Of a stretch of 64,000 nucleotides of DNA, positions 26,103 to 34,325 are shown piece by piece; the stretch's first letter is position 1; every line of letters starts with the position of its first letter. The translations under genes and the position numbers were made by a program. The DNA lies in NCBI RefSeq assembly GCF_000963945.1, contig NZ_BAMW01000006.1, positions 1 through 64,000 of the forward strand, given 5' to 3'. Under the pieces are notes generated by a model, which did no database searches, was not told where the DNA came from, and saw only the letters and a list, made by a program, of their open reading frames with translations. Origin of the DNA: Acetobacter indonesiensis. GTDB lineage: Bacteria > Pseudomonadota > Alphaproteobacteria > Acetobacterales > Acetobacteraceae.

Positions 26103-26993
26103 ATGCGTCTGACAGAAAAGCCGGAGCGGCTGCGCTCTCTGCTGCGTATCGTCATACCCGGTGCCTTGCTTGCCTATGCCGCGCCCTCACGCGCTGCGGA
26201 CATTACGCTGGGGATTATCGGCCCGCACGAATATGACCTGCCGGTCGATTTCAAACCCTTCAACGTGCTGGTGCAGTATGGGGACGGGAATGCAGCGGGC
26301 AACACATACAACAGTGTTGGTCAGCGTGAGGCACGTGGCGGCAGCCATACATGGTCAGGTTTGACCAAATACGTTCACTTCCGCAGTTTTGACGCCATCC
26401 CCCATGTCGGCTTCGCGTTTGAAGTCATTCAGGGTGAAAGCTACGTGCTGGCCAACGGCACCAATTACGGTGGCCTTGGGCCAACCATTATTGGCCCGGC
26501 AGCCTGGTTCAAGCCCAATGCCCATAGCACGTTCGGCTTCCAGACCTTCATGCAGACCCCTGTTGGCACGCGGGACGCAACGTCACCCAATTACTGGTCC
26601 AATATCTCCAGCTTCATTTTTGACTATGAATGGAAGCATTTCAGTTTTGATGGTGACGCCGGAACAGTTGTCGGGTCAACAAAGCATGTAAAGGGGCAGA
26701 ACAGCTATTTCCCCGGTGTCGTGTTTTACAGCAATTTACGCTTCAGCTGGAAAGCAACGCAGAAAATAGAACCATTTCTGGCGTTTGACTGGCAGAATGT
26801 GACGGGCACCTTTGACAATACAGCCAACCGCTATGTTGATAATTCCAACAGCCGGGAAATTGCCATGGGTCCGGGTGTCATGTTCAATATATCGAAACAC
26901 GTATCTTTTACCGCACGGTATTCCCATTCGGTTGAAGGGCGTAACACACCGGAAACAAACGCTTATTACATGAAATTTGTCTATCTGTGGTAA
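26103..26993 (+). CDS. Outer-membrane MetA-pathway-like beta-barrel protein
   Basis: 296 residues with a signal peptide (hydrophobic IVIPGALLAYAAPSRAADI). The rest is rich in alternating aromatic beta strands and ends in an aromatic residue (KFVYLW), as expected of an outer-membrane barrel. It resembles the phenol-degradation MetA-like transporter family (GLGPTIIGPAAWFKPNAHST, then WSNISSFIFDYEWKHF). It lies 67 bases after the quinoprotein gene on the same strand and probably lets the substrate of that enzyme, or its product, cross the outer membrane. Start at 26103; an open frame extends 19 codons upstream but has no better start. The role is inferred from the context. Confidence 0.78.
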   Translation: MRLTEKPERLRSLLRIVIPGALLAYAAPSRAADITLGIIGPHEYDLPVDFKPFNVLVQYGDGNAAGNTYNSVGQREARGGSHTWSGLTKYVHFRSFDAIPHVGFAFEVIQGESYVLANGTNYGGLGPTIIGPAAWFKPNAHSTFGFQTFMQTPVGTRDATSPNYWSNISSFIFDYEWKHFSFDGDAGTVVGSTKHVKGQNSYFPGVVFYSNLRFSWKATQKIEPFLAFDWQNVTGTFDNTANRYVDNSNSREIAMGPGVMFNISKHVSFTARYSHSVEGRNTPETNAYYMKFVYLW

Positions 26994-27053
26994 ATGGGCA
27001 TGCAGGGGTATTTTTGACATATTGCATAACTGAAATCTGAATCCTCTTTAAAA

Positions 27054-27069
27054 TATACCGCAAGGTATA
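27054..27069. promoter_or_regulatory. Perfect TATACC-GCAA-GGTATA palindrome
   Basis: Six-base arms with a 4-base spacer, 83 bases upstream of the regulator start at 27152 and 60 bases past the barrel gene stop. It could be an operator controlling the regulator. No T tract follows, so it is not a terminator. Confidence 0.4.
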
Positions 27070-27151
27070 GTACACACGCGCCAAGAAGCCTGAAGAACCA
27101 AACATCCCGTGCACTCATGGGTATAAAAATAGGTCAATTGGTGAACGCTGC

Positions 27152-28123
27152 ATGAGCGGTAACGAACGTCCTGTTCCGGCTGTTGAAAATGATGTTTTGC
27201 TGCGCCGTTCCAGCCAGCCTCTTCAACCAGTCAGTCCTTTGTATGTTGAACAGTCATGGGAACGCTGTGCGTCTGCCTATCATCTTGATCCGTCACAAGG
27301 ATGGACGGCGGATGTGCTTTCTGGCGCGGAGTTCCGGCATGTCAGCGGTCGGTCTGCCGTCCTGCTGAAATCCGCTATGGATGAAATGCGGCGTCTGTTT
27401 GATCTGGTGCAGGGCATGGGGCTTATGGTGCTGCTGGCAGACCCGGACGCCACCATCCTGGCGCGCTGTGTCGATGAAACCCATCTGTCCATGTGCCGCA
27501 GACTGCACCTGCGCAAAGGCGCTATCTGGAGCGAGGCAGAAGCCGGGACCAACGGTGTCGGCACCTGCATAAAAGAACAGTGCCCGGTGTTTCTGGGGCA
27601 GGGCGAACACTGGCGCTTCTGCTTTTCCCTGCTGGCAAGTTACGCCGTACCGCTGTTTGATGCACAGGGCCGCGTGGCCGGGGCCCTGAATCTGGCGGCG
27701 CTCAGCGGCAATACCACACGGCCCTATGCCGCACTGGTAATGGAAACCCTGCTGCAATCTGGCCGACGGATTGAGGAACAGCTTTTCCGTAGCCGCTATG
27801 CCGGGCAGAAAATTCTGACATTGGGTGCGGCGGAGGGCTGTTCATCCCCGCTGGTTGCACTGAACACAGACGGGGAGGTCACAGGGGCGACCCATTCCGC
27901 CCGCACCCTGATGGGGTGGACGGATACCATGATTCAGGATCATCCCAATCTGCTGACCGAGCTTGAAGCCGGCACAGAAGTCAGCCTGCAAAAGGCGGAA
28001 GAATGTGTGGTGCGTTCAGCCCTTGCGGGCTGTCAGGGAAATGTGACGGCCACGGCGCAGAGTTTGGGCATTAGCCGCGCCACATTATACCGGAAAATGA
28101 AGGCGCTGGGCGTCGGCCAATAA
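27152..28123 (+). CDS. GAF plus Fis-HTH regulator lacking an AAA+ domain
   Basis: 323 residues. The N-terminal half is an AcoR-type GAF sensor module (GLMVLLADPDATILARCVDE, then AGTNGVGTCIKEQCPVFLGQ, residues about 90-160, the GTN-GVGTC signature). The C-terminus is a Fis-type helix-turn-helix (VVRSALAGCQGNVTATAQSL and ISRATLYRKMKALG). The roughly 230-residue sigma54-interaction AAA+ domain present in AcoR is missing between them, so it cannot activate sigma54 promoters in the classical way and probably acts on sigma70 promoters. Adjacent to the quinoprotein and barrel genes, which it probably controls; the ligand is unknown. Confidence 0.88.
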   Translation: MSGNERPVPAVENDVLLRRSSQPLQPVSPLYVEQSWERCASAYHLDPSQGWTADVLSGAEFRHVSGRSAVLLKSAMDEMRRLFDLVQGMGLMVLLADPDATILARCVDETHLSMCRRLHLRKGAIWSEAEAGTNGVGTCIKEQCPVFLGQGEHWRFCFSLLASYAVPLFDAQGRVAGALNLAALSGNTTRPYAALVMETLLQSGRRIEEQLFRSRYAGQKILTLGAAEGCSSPLVALNTDGEVTGATHSARTLMGWTDTMIQDHPNLLTELEAGTEVSLQKAEECVVRSALAGCQGNVTATAQSLGISRATLYRKMKALGVGQ

Positions 28124-28249
28124 GCCGCACCTATCGGCTTGTTCCTGACGGAAGCGTTTCAACAGTCCGTCTGTTCAGGTCGCCTCATGCCCAACAAACT
28201 CTCAACGGTCCATAAGGCAGGCCTCTCGGGGCCATGCCCATCAATCTGT

Positions 28250-28288
28250 GCCGGTTGCGCCTGATACACAACAACAGGCGCAACCGGC
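28250..28288. terminator. Perfect 14-bp inverted repeat between convergent genes
   Basis: GCCGGTTGCGCCTG (28250-28263) and its exact complement (28275-28288) with an 11-base loop lie between the stops of the GAF/Fis gene (28123, plus) and the SDR gene (28297, minus). The position between convergent genes suggests a bidirectional terminator; T tracts are absent. Confidence 0.6.
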
Positions 28289-28296
28289 GGGGGCGT

Positions 28297-29061
28297 TTAT
28301 GCCATGCTGCGGTCAACAGCCAGACCGGCAGAGGCCTGACAGGTTGGCATCATTTCAATCTGGTTGATGTTCACATGCGGGGGCAGTTTCAGCACCCACG
28401 CGACGGTTTCTGCAATGTCTTCGGGCAGAAGGGGCTTGGTTTTGTCATAAAAGGCAGCAGCCTTGGCATCATCCCCCAATCTGACCTGGCTGAACTCGCT
28501 CCCGCCGCACAGGCCGGGTGCAATGTTGGTGGCCCGCACCTGCTTGCCCAGCAGATCACTGCGCAGGTTGCGCATGAACTGGTCAACAAATGCTTTGGTG
28601 GCCCCATACACATTCGCACCGGGATAGGGGTAAATGCCCGCCGTGCTACCCAGTGAAATCACATGCCCCGCATTGCGTTCCACCATGCCGGGCAACAGCG
28701 CGCGTGTAATTTCCACCAGACCCGTCACGTTGGTCGCAATCATCTGCTCCCAGTCAGCCGGTTTTGTTTCCCATGCTTTTTCAAGGCCCAGCGCCAAACC
28801 GGCATTGTTTATCAGCACATCAACCTGCTGCCACCCCTGCGGCAGGCTGCCGGGCAGCGCCTTCACGGCGTCAAGGTCGGTCATATCAAGCTGGAAAGGC
28901 AGTAGGTTTTCACCGGCTTCCTTTGCCAGTGCGTCAAGCCGTTCCAACCGGCGGCCTGTGGCAATGACGCGAAAGCCGTCCTTGACCAGCCGTAAGGCAA
29001 TGGCGTGCCCAAACCCGGCGGTTGCCCCTGTTACCAGCACGGTTTTAAGAGGGTGTGTCAT
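28297..29061 (-). CDS. SDR oxidoreductase, YdfG-like
   Basis: 254-residue classical short-chain dehydrogenase/reductase. The cofactor loop is TGATAGFGHAIALRLV, with ATGRR following strand 2 (basic residues favour NADP), NNAGLALG, the catalytic Ser in ISLGSTAGIYPYPG and the Tyr/Lys pair in YGATKAF. Overall pattern and length resemble YdfG (3-hydroxy acid/malonic semialdehyde reductase). Start: ATG at 29061 (MTHPLKTVLVTGAT); an open frame continues 26 codons upstream but reads as non-conserved. It is a single gene with no functional partner evident. Confidence 0.88.
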   Translation of the reverse strand: MTHPLKTVLVTGATAGFGHAIALRLVKDGFRVIATGRRLERLDALAKEAGENLLPFQLDMTDLDAVKALPGSLPQGWQQVDVLINNAGLALGLEKAWETKPADWEQMIATNVTGLVEITRALLPGMVERNAGHVISLGSTAGIYPYPGANVYGATKAFVDQFMRNLRSDLLGKQVRATNIAPGLCGGSEFSQVRLGDDAKAAAFYDKTKPLLPEDIAETVAWVLKLPPHVNINQIEMMPTCQASAGLAVDRSMA

Positions 29062-29240
29062 GTGTGGGGTCTCCCTGTTTTTCCCTGCGTCATAATGCGT
29101 GGCGGCCCGGTGTCTCGGCAGGCCCAAGCGCCGTATCACTGCACGGCTGTTTCAGATGTTCAACCCTTTGCCCTGTTTTCAGCAGGCTTATCGCGCGGTT
29201 GGGGGCCGCTGGCTGGTCTACTTAGGGTGGTCAGGCATCC

Positions 29241-29639
29241 TCATTTCAAAATGAAGGTTCCCTTGCTACGCGGCACGTGGGTGTAGTGGCACCCGGCACA
29301 GTTTTTGACCGGGCCGCTTTTCAGGCCGGCCTTCAGGGTTGTGATATGGCAGCTTTCACAAAACTGATGGAATGTTGTTTCTGTGGCGGCTGAAATCTCA
29401 GGTGTCAGCACATGGCAGGCCACGCACTGTTTATGCGGCCAGTGGCTAAAACGCTCCTGCCCGAAGTCATGATGACACACCGCGCAGGTTACACCCGTAT
29501 GCGGCGTGTGCGGAAAAGTCCTTGGTATGGCATGATGTGTCGCAGGCAGGAACAGCGCCTGCACGCCTATCCCTACGGCCAATAGCCCAAGTAGCCCTAT
29601 AAAACAGTAGGGCACCCATTTTAACCGTGCCCGCATCAT
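29241..29639 (-). CDS. Membrane-anchored tetraheme cytochrome c
   Basis: 132 residues: one N-terminal membrane anchor (YCFIGLLGLLAVGIGVQALF, residues 11-30) and four CxxCH heme sites at 52-56, 72-76, 94-98 and 114-118, with extra His residues (HH35-36, H44, H47, H57, H66, H69) as axial ligands. It would carry electrons in the periplasm. The class III / NapC-DmsE-like cytochromes are the closest known relatives by pattern. The start overlaps the stop of the upstream b-type cytochrome gene (ATGA), so the two are translationally coupled. The partner donor or acceptor is unknown. Confidence 0.9.
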   Translation of the reverse strand: MMRARLKWVPYCFIGLLGLLAVGIGVQALFLPATHHAIPRTFPHTPHTGVTCAVCHHDFGQERFSHWPHKQCVACHVLTPEISAATETTFHQFCESCHITTLKAGLKSGPVKNCAGCHYTHVPRSKGTFILK

Positions 29640-30373
29640 GGGGGCGGCTGGCCTTGAGAAAACCAGCCCTCCGTTTCAAAGCCCAGTGCGGCAAGGCACA
29701 TCAGCAGAAACACGGCGCAGACGATCAAAGCAAGATGCACAGAAACTTTCCGGCGTTTCTGACCGTGGGGCTGTTCTGGTCGTCTGGCAACCGGAGCCTC
29801 AAGCACCACACGGCGGATAATCGGGGTGATGGCGCAGATGCTGGTTACAGCCAGCAAAAGAGCAACCTTCAGAAAATGATTCACGTGAAACCGCGTTGCT
29901 ATCACATGATACGCGGCCAGCAACAGGGCGGCTTCTGCTAGAACACCATGCACCACGCGAAAGCTGCGTGCATTCTGGTAGCACACTGCGCGCAACGGAC
30001 GGGTCAGGCTTAACAGCCAACACAGCAGCACTGCCAGCGCGCCCAGAAACCCGGCCTGCATGGGCGGGCTGGCCCCCCAGTGCAGATACGCCAGCACCAG
30101 GGGCTGCGCCAGCGTAAACAGCCCGATATGGGCAGCGGTAAACGCAACACATATCAGGGCCAGCCACCAATGGAGGGACATGAAAAACCGCCCATCCCAG
30201 AACGGATAGCGTGCCGGGCGGGCGGAGAGAAAAAACAGGCTGCACAGAAGAAAAAAAGCCCCATACCCCAGCAGAAAACTGGCCTCTATAACCGGGGCCG
30301 AGGCAGGTTGTGGGTCAAGGTGCCACAGCAGTGCAATCCCACAAAAAAACAGAATCATGATGCCAAAAAGCAC
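29636..30373 (-). CDS. Ferric-reductase-like transmembrane di-heme protein
   Basis: 245-residue inner-membrane protein with about seven hydrophobic segments. Two pairs of His each spaced by 13 residues (His68/His82 and His142/His156) match the bis-His heme b ligation of ferric-reductase/NADPH-oxidase transmembrane domains, so two stacked b hemes are expected. No FAD- or NAD(P)H-binding domain is attached. Downstream and coupled is a tetraheme cytochrome c. The pair could move electrons across the membrane, from the quinone pool or another donor, to the periplasm. The direction and substrate are inference. Confidence 0.85.
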   Translation of the reverse strand: MLFGIMILFFCGIALLWHLDPQPASAPVIEASFLLGYGAFFLLCSLFFLSARPARYPFWDGRFFMSLHWWLALICVAFTAAHIGLFTLAQPLVLAYLHWGASPPMQAGFLGALAVLLCWLLSLTRPLRAVCYQNARSFRVVHGVLAEAALLLAAYHVIATRFHVNHFLKVALLLAVTSICAITPIIRRVVLEAPVARRPEQPHGQKRRKVSVHLALIVCAVFLLMCLAALGFETEGWFSQGQPPP

Positions 30374-30504
30374 GCCTCTATCCTGTTTCCGTGGCTGGGG
30401 TGGTTCAGGATGCAGTCATTCCACCATCAGCACAAGCGGTCAGGCCTGTAACGGGCGAGGAGACTAGGGGGGCGGCACTGCGGCAAGTTGAGGGAGAGGG
30501 TTCC

Positions 30505-31905
30505 TTACAGGCTCAGACCGTAAAACAGCACCGCAGCCAGACCTATGGTGACGGGCAACGTGGCGAACCACGCCAGCACAATGCGCCCCACCATACCGCG
30601 TTGCAGGCCGCTGCCTGACCCCAGCATGCTGCCCGCAATGCCCGCCGTGACAATATGGGTGGTGCTGACGGGCAGCCCCGTATACCCCGCTGTCAGAATA
30701 AGCCCGGCCCCGACCAGTTCAGCCGACGCGCCCTGGGCTGGCGTTAAGTGTGTGCGGCCAATTTTCTCACCCAACGTCCGCACAATCCGCTGGTATCCAA
30801 TCATGGTGCCCAGACTTAGGCACATGGCGCTCAGCAGACGCACCCACCACGGGGCAAATTCCACCACCGGTTTCAGGCTGTTTCGTAACGCCTTGGCTTC
30901 GGCTTTTACTTGCGCCGGTGTGTCCGCGTTCCGTTCAACTTTCTTCAGCCCGGCCACAACCTGAAACACATCCCCGCGCTGCACAACGGGTGAGGGGATG
31001 TCTGTGCTCTGTAGCGCGCCAGAACCGGGTGGCAGTGCCGCCGCGTTGCTCCATGTCTGCATCCGGTCAGCTGCTGCCAGAGCCTCCGTGCGCAGGCCGT
31101 CATGATCATACGCCGTCAGGATCTGCTGCATATGGGCCGCCTGTGCCGAGGGCATGGGTAACAGATGGGCCTGATGCGGGTCTAACGCATACAGGGTAGG
31201 CCACAGCCCCACCACGGTAAGCATGATCAGCCCGATGCTTTTCTGGCCATCATTACTGCCGTGTGAAAAACTGACAGCACTACAGGTGCCGACCAACAGC
31301 CAGCGTACCCAGCCTTGCGGTGGCGCGTCGCCTTCTGGCGGGGGCTGAAACAGGGCTGCGTTTTTTACCACCGCCCGTAGCACCTGATAAAGCAGCCCCG
31401 CCCCAAGCAGGCCAAGCAGTGGGGAAAATGCCAGTGCTTCCAGCACTTTCAGAACCTGCTGCCAGTCTACACCATCCCCCAGATGCCGCCCGTGCACAAA
31501 GGCATCCCCTATGGCGACCCCTACAATGGCACCAATGACGCAATGCGAACTTGAATTGGGAATCCCGGCCCGCCAGGTAAACAGGTTCCAGGCCAGCGCC
31601 GTGCCAAACAGGGCCAGCAGCATGGGCACAGCAGGTGCCCCATCGGGGGGAGACAGAACATCGGGCGGCAGTAATTCTACCAGCGCATAGGCAACACTCA
31701 GCCCACCCGCCAGAACGCCCAGAAAATTCATGATACCGGAAAGAATAACCGCCTTACCGGGCCGGAGGGAGCGTGTGTAAATAACCGTTGCCACCGCATT
31801 TGCAGTGTCGTGAAAGCCGTTCACAAATTCAAAGACGCACACCAGAATGCCACATAAAACCAGCATGACGATGGAAAGTGGTGAATCAGGCGTGAAATGC
31901 AGCAT
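30505..31905 (-). CDS. Inorganic phosphate transporter, PiT family
   Basis: 466-residue inner-membrane transporter with two related halves. The N-terminal half has the PiT signature FEFVNGFHDTANAVATVIYT; the C-terminal half has GLPVSTTHIVTAGIAGSMLG, with GIPNSSSHCVIGAIVGVAIG as the matching first-half repeat. A long hydrophilic central loop (about residues 235-330) is typical of PitA. It would import metal-phosphate in symport with protons. Transcribed alone on the minus strand; it is followed 131 bases downstream by the b-type cytochrome gene. No phosphate-regulation box was identified. Confidence 0.94.
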   Translation of the reverse strand: MLHFTPDSPLSIVMLVLCGILVCVFEFVNGFHDTANAVATVIYTRSLRPGKAVILSGIMNFLGVLAGGLSVAYALVELLPPDVLSPPDGAPAVPMLLALFGTALAWNLFTWRAGIPNSSSHCVIGAIVGVAIGDAFVHGRHLGDGVDWQQVLKVLEALAFSPLLGLLGAGLLYQVLRAVVKNAALFQPPPEGDAPPQGWVRWLLVGTCSAVSFSHGSNDGQKSIGLIMLTVVGLWPTLYALDPHQAHLLPMPSAQAAHMQQILTAYDHDGLRTEALAAADRMQTWSNAAALPPGSGALQSTDIPSPVVQRGDVFQVVAGLKKVERNADTPAQVKAEAKALRNSLKPVVEFAPWWVRLLSAMCLSLGTMIGYQRIVRTLGEKIGRTHLTPAQGASAELVGAGLILTAGYTGLPVSTTHIVTAGIAGSMLGSGSGLQRGMVGRIVLAWFATLPVTIGLAAVLFYGLSL

Positions 31906-32041
31906 GAGGAAACGGACAGACCTTCTGTGTTAAGCCGCCCGTTGCATAGAGGAAGAAAGCCTTGATTTTAATCCACTAAATTGGGTTTTTCTCTACAGCT
32001 TAGGCGGTGTGTCCTATTCTGTGCCCCAAATTGCGTCAGTG

Positions 32042-32527
32042 TCAGCCCGTATTTTCGGCAGTTTTCAGCGTGTTCGGTGCGGCCATGTGGGGGGCCGCCT
32101 GCTGTAAAACTTTTCTCTCATACGGTTTGAGCAGATCTGCCAGAGTGCGCCCATCCAGCACGGCCATGAAGGCCCCCAACGCTTCGCCCAGCACACCGCG
32201 CAGGTGGCAGGCGCGGGCCAGCAGGCACTCCACCCCCGCACCATCAGGGGCCATGCAGCCCACAAGCGCCATATCCTCCTCGGTGTGGCGCACCACATCT
32301 CCCACGTTGATCTGGTCTGCGGGGCGCGCCAGCATCAGCCCCCCCCCGCGGCCCCGCAATGTGTCAACAAACCCACCACGGCCAAGGTGATGAATCACCT
32401 TCACCAGATGGTTTTCAGAAATGCCGTACGCTTCCGCTACCTCCCGGATGGAGACGCGGCGGTCAGCATGCACGCCCAGATAGAGCAACGTGCGCAGGGC
32501 ATAGTCAGTGTAGAGGGTCAGACGCAT
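32042..32527 (-). CDS. nsrR: NsrR-type Rrf2 nitric-oxide sensor
   Basis: 161-residue Rrf2-family repressor. A winged helix fills residues about 1-75 (TDYALRTLLYL, GRGGFVDTLRGRGGG). The iron-sulfur ligand cysteines are Cys91, Cys101 and Cys107, and Asp8 is in the place where NsrR uses Asp as the fourth ligand. Spacing of the first two cysteines is longer than in typical NsrR. It diverges from hmp, the classic NsrR target, with two inverted repeats between them. NO would destroy the cluster and release repression. Start at 32527 (MRLTLYTDYALR); an open frame 22 codons longer reads through the operators. Confidence 0.88.
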   Translation of the reverse strand: MRLTLYTDYALRTLLYLGVHADRRVSIREVAEAYGISENHLVKVIHHLGRGGFVDTLRGRGGGLMLARPADQINVGDVVRHTEEDMALVGCMAPDGAGVECLLARACHLRGVLGEALGAFMAVLDGRTLADLLKPYERKVLQQAAPHMAAPNTLKTAENTG

Positions 32528-32534
32528 AAGATTA

Positions 32535-32557
32535 AAGATACACCAGCTTGACATCTT
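32535..32557. promoter_or_regulatory. Degenerate NsrR-like operator next to nsrR
   Basis: 23-bp imperfect inverted repeat with the outer arms AAGAT and ATCTT around a central G. It lies 7 bases before the nsrR start codon, so it could mediate autoregulation. The inner bases match the NsrR consensus poorly. Confidence 0.45.
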
Positions 32558-32573
32558 TTTTCCAGAGTCCGAT

Positions 32574-32596
32574 AAGGTGCATGAAATATACACCTT
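32574..32596. promoter_or_regulatory. NsrR operator of hmp
   Basis: 23-bp inverted repeat, 11-1-11 layout: AAGGTGCATGA, central A, ATATACACCTT. The arms share AAGGTG-AT, very close to the NsrR half site AAGATGCATTT. It ends 17 bases before the hmp ATG, and its right edge runs into the AAGGAGG ribosome site. Confidence 0.75.
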
Positions 32597-32613
32597 TAAG
32601 GAGGTCGACTCCC

Positions 32614-33834
32614 ATGGCTCCCCAGCTAGACGATCAAACCCGCGCCATCATCACCGCCTGCGTTCCCGCACTTGAAGCCCACGGGCTTGATATCACGCGT
32701 GAAATGTACTCCCGCCTGCTGGCAGACCCAGCCATCAGCGCCCTGTTCAACCGCTCGCATCAGAAAAGTGGGGAGCAGCCAACAGCACTGGCATTGGCGG
32801 TGCTGACATATGCCCGCAACATCAATGATCTGGGCAAACTGACTGGCATGGTTGAACGCATTGCCGAAAAGCATGTGGGCCTGAACATTCTGCCAGAACA
32901 TTATCCTCATGTGGGCACCGCGCTGCTGGGGGCCATCAAGCATGTGCTGGGGGATGCCGCCACGCCTGAAATCATGGATGCGTGGGCCAAGGGCTATCAG
33001 TTTCTGGCAGATGTGCTGATTAACCGTGAAAGCCAGCTTTACACTGCCAATGCCAACACCCCCGGTGGCTGGACAGGCTGGCGGCCTTTCACCATCCGGA
33101 ATCGCGTGGTGGAAAGTGACATCGTGATGTCCTTCGATCTGGAGCCAACAGACGGCAAACCTGTGTTGCGTCACAAGCCGGGTCAGTATCTCAGCTTCAA
33201 CATTACTGTGCCGGGGCAGGGGTCACAGCGCCGCAACTACAGCATTTCGTCCGCGCCGAGTGACAAAGGCTACCGGATCAGCGTGCGCCGCCAGCCCGAA
33301 GGCGTAGTGTCAAACTGGCTGCACAGCAGCGCGGTTGAAGGGACGGAGCTTCTGGTGTCTGCGCCAGCAGGGTCGTTCACGCTGCCATCCCCCATTGCAA
33401 CACCGGTTGTGCTGCTAAGTGCGGGCGTGGGGCTGACACCGTTTGTGTCCATGGTGGATACCCTGACGGCTGAACCCGCAGTGGCCACAAGCCTGCATTA
33501 TGTTCACGGCACCCACTCCCCACAGACCGAAGCCTTTGGCCCGCATATTCGTGCTCTGGCCGCAAAAGGGCAGGTCAAGGCGGATGTATTCTATAGCCAC
33601 GGCAAACCGGACACGGCGCAGAACGCAGGCACCACAGCGCATGAAGGCCGGGTGACGGCAGAATGGGTGCGGGCCAACACGCCGGCAGATGCGCTCTATT
33701 ACATCTGCGGGCCGGAGGGCTTCATGCAGGACATGATTACGGGGTTAAAAGCCGCTGGCGTGCCGGAAAGCCGCCTGCACCATGAAGTGTTTGGCTCTGC
33801 CACCACCATGGAAGATACACTGTCCGCAGCCTGA
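32614..33834 (+). CDS. hmp: Nitric-oxide dioxygenase (flavohemoglobin)
   Basis: 406-residue flavohemoprotein that converts NO and O2 to nitrate using NAD(P)H. The globin domain covers residues 1-140, with proximal His87 (ERIAEKHVGLNIL) and Tyr32 at the distal B10 position. The FAD domain follows (KPGQYLSFN, then RRNYSISSAPSD with the RxYS motif), then the NAD domain (LLSAGVGLTPFVSM, YYICGPEGFMQDM). The length is typical. Start: ATG at 32614 with AAGGAGG 8 bases upstream; a longer frame from 32548 would include the operator. Under NsrR control in the divergent promoter region. Confidence 0.96.
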   Translation: MAPQLDDQTRAIITACVPALEAHGLDITREMYSRLLADPAISALFNRSHQKSGEQPTALALAVLTYARNINDLGKLTGMVERIAEKHVGLNILPEHYPHVGTALLGAIKHVLGDAATPEIMDAWAKGYQFLADVLINRESQLYTANANTPGGWTGWRPFTIRNRVVESDIVMSFDLEPTDGKPVLRHKPGQYLSFNITVPGQGSQRRNYSISSAPSDKGYRISVRRQPEGVVSNWLHSSAVEGTELLVSAPAGSFTLPSPIATPVVLLSAGVGLTPFVSMVDTLTAEPAVATSLHYVHGTHSPQTEAFGPHIRALAAKGQVKADVFYSHGKPDTAQNAGTTAHEGRVTAEWVRANTPADALYYICGPEGFMQDMITGLKAAGVPESRLHHEVFGSATTMEDTLSAA

Positions 33835-33852
33835 AATCCGGGAACGGAAACA

Positions 33853-33878
33853 GGGGCCGCCAACTATCGGGTGGCCCC
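33853..33878 (+). terminator. GC hairpin between hmp and the DUF488 gene
   Basis: GGGGCCGCC pairs with GGTGGCCCC (one G-U pair) with an 8-base loop. No T tract follows. It may lower read-through or stabilise the hmp message end. Confidence 0.45.
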
Positions 33879-33902
33879 GCATTTGTGTCAGGAGACGTCC
33901 TT

Positions 33903-34325
33903 ATGCCGCACGGTTCTCAGTCCGCGTCATCCTCATCGGCGCAAGCTCATCATGCTTCATCGGGTGTTGGGCCGATCTGTATTCGCCGCATTTATGACGA
34001 TGCCCAGCCCGATGATGGCGCGCGCGTTCTGGTTGACCGCCTTTGGCCACGCGGCATCAGCAAGGACCGCGCGGCCCTGACCCTATGGCTTAAGGACGTT
34101 GCACCCAGTACGGCGTTACGCCACTGGTTCGGGCACGACCCCGCCCGGTGGGATGAGTTCCAGAAACGCTACAGGGCTGAACTGGACGCCAACCCGGATG
34201 CCGTGCAGCAGCTTCTGGCCTTCGCCCGTAGGGGAAAGCTGACCCTGCTGTATGGTGCGCGTGATACCGAGCACAACGAGGCCGTCGTTCTGCTCCAGCG
34301 TCTGAACGTCCTGCTGGCGGCGTAA
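33903..34325 (+). CDS. DUF488 (YeaO-like) protein
   Basis: 140-residue soluble protein. The core reads IRRIYDDAQPDDGARVLVDR then LWPRGISKDRAAL, the family signature, and later WFGHDPARWDEFQKRYR and TLLYGARDTEHNEAVVL. The biochemical function of the family is unknown. Start: ATG at 33903 after GGAG; a GTG six codons upstream is possible. It lies 68 bases after hmp on the same strand with a hairpin in between, so partial co-expression with NO detoxification is likely. No signal peptide. Confidence 0.88.
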   Translation: MPHGSQSASSSSAQAHHASSGVGPICIRRIYDDAQPDDGARVLVDRLWPRGISKDRAALTLWLKDVAPSTALRHWFGHDPARWDEFQKRYRAELDANPDAVQQLLAFARRGKLTLLYGARDTEHNEAVVLLQRLNVLLAA

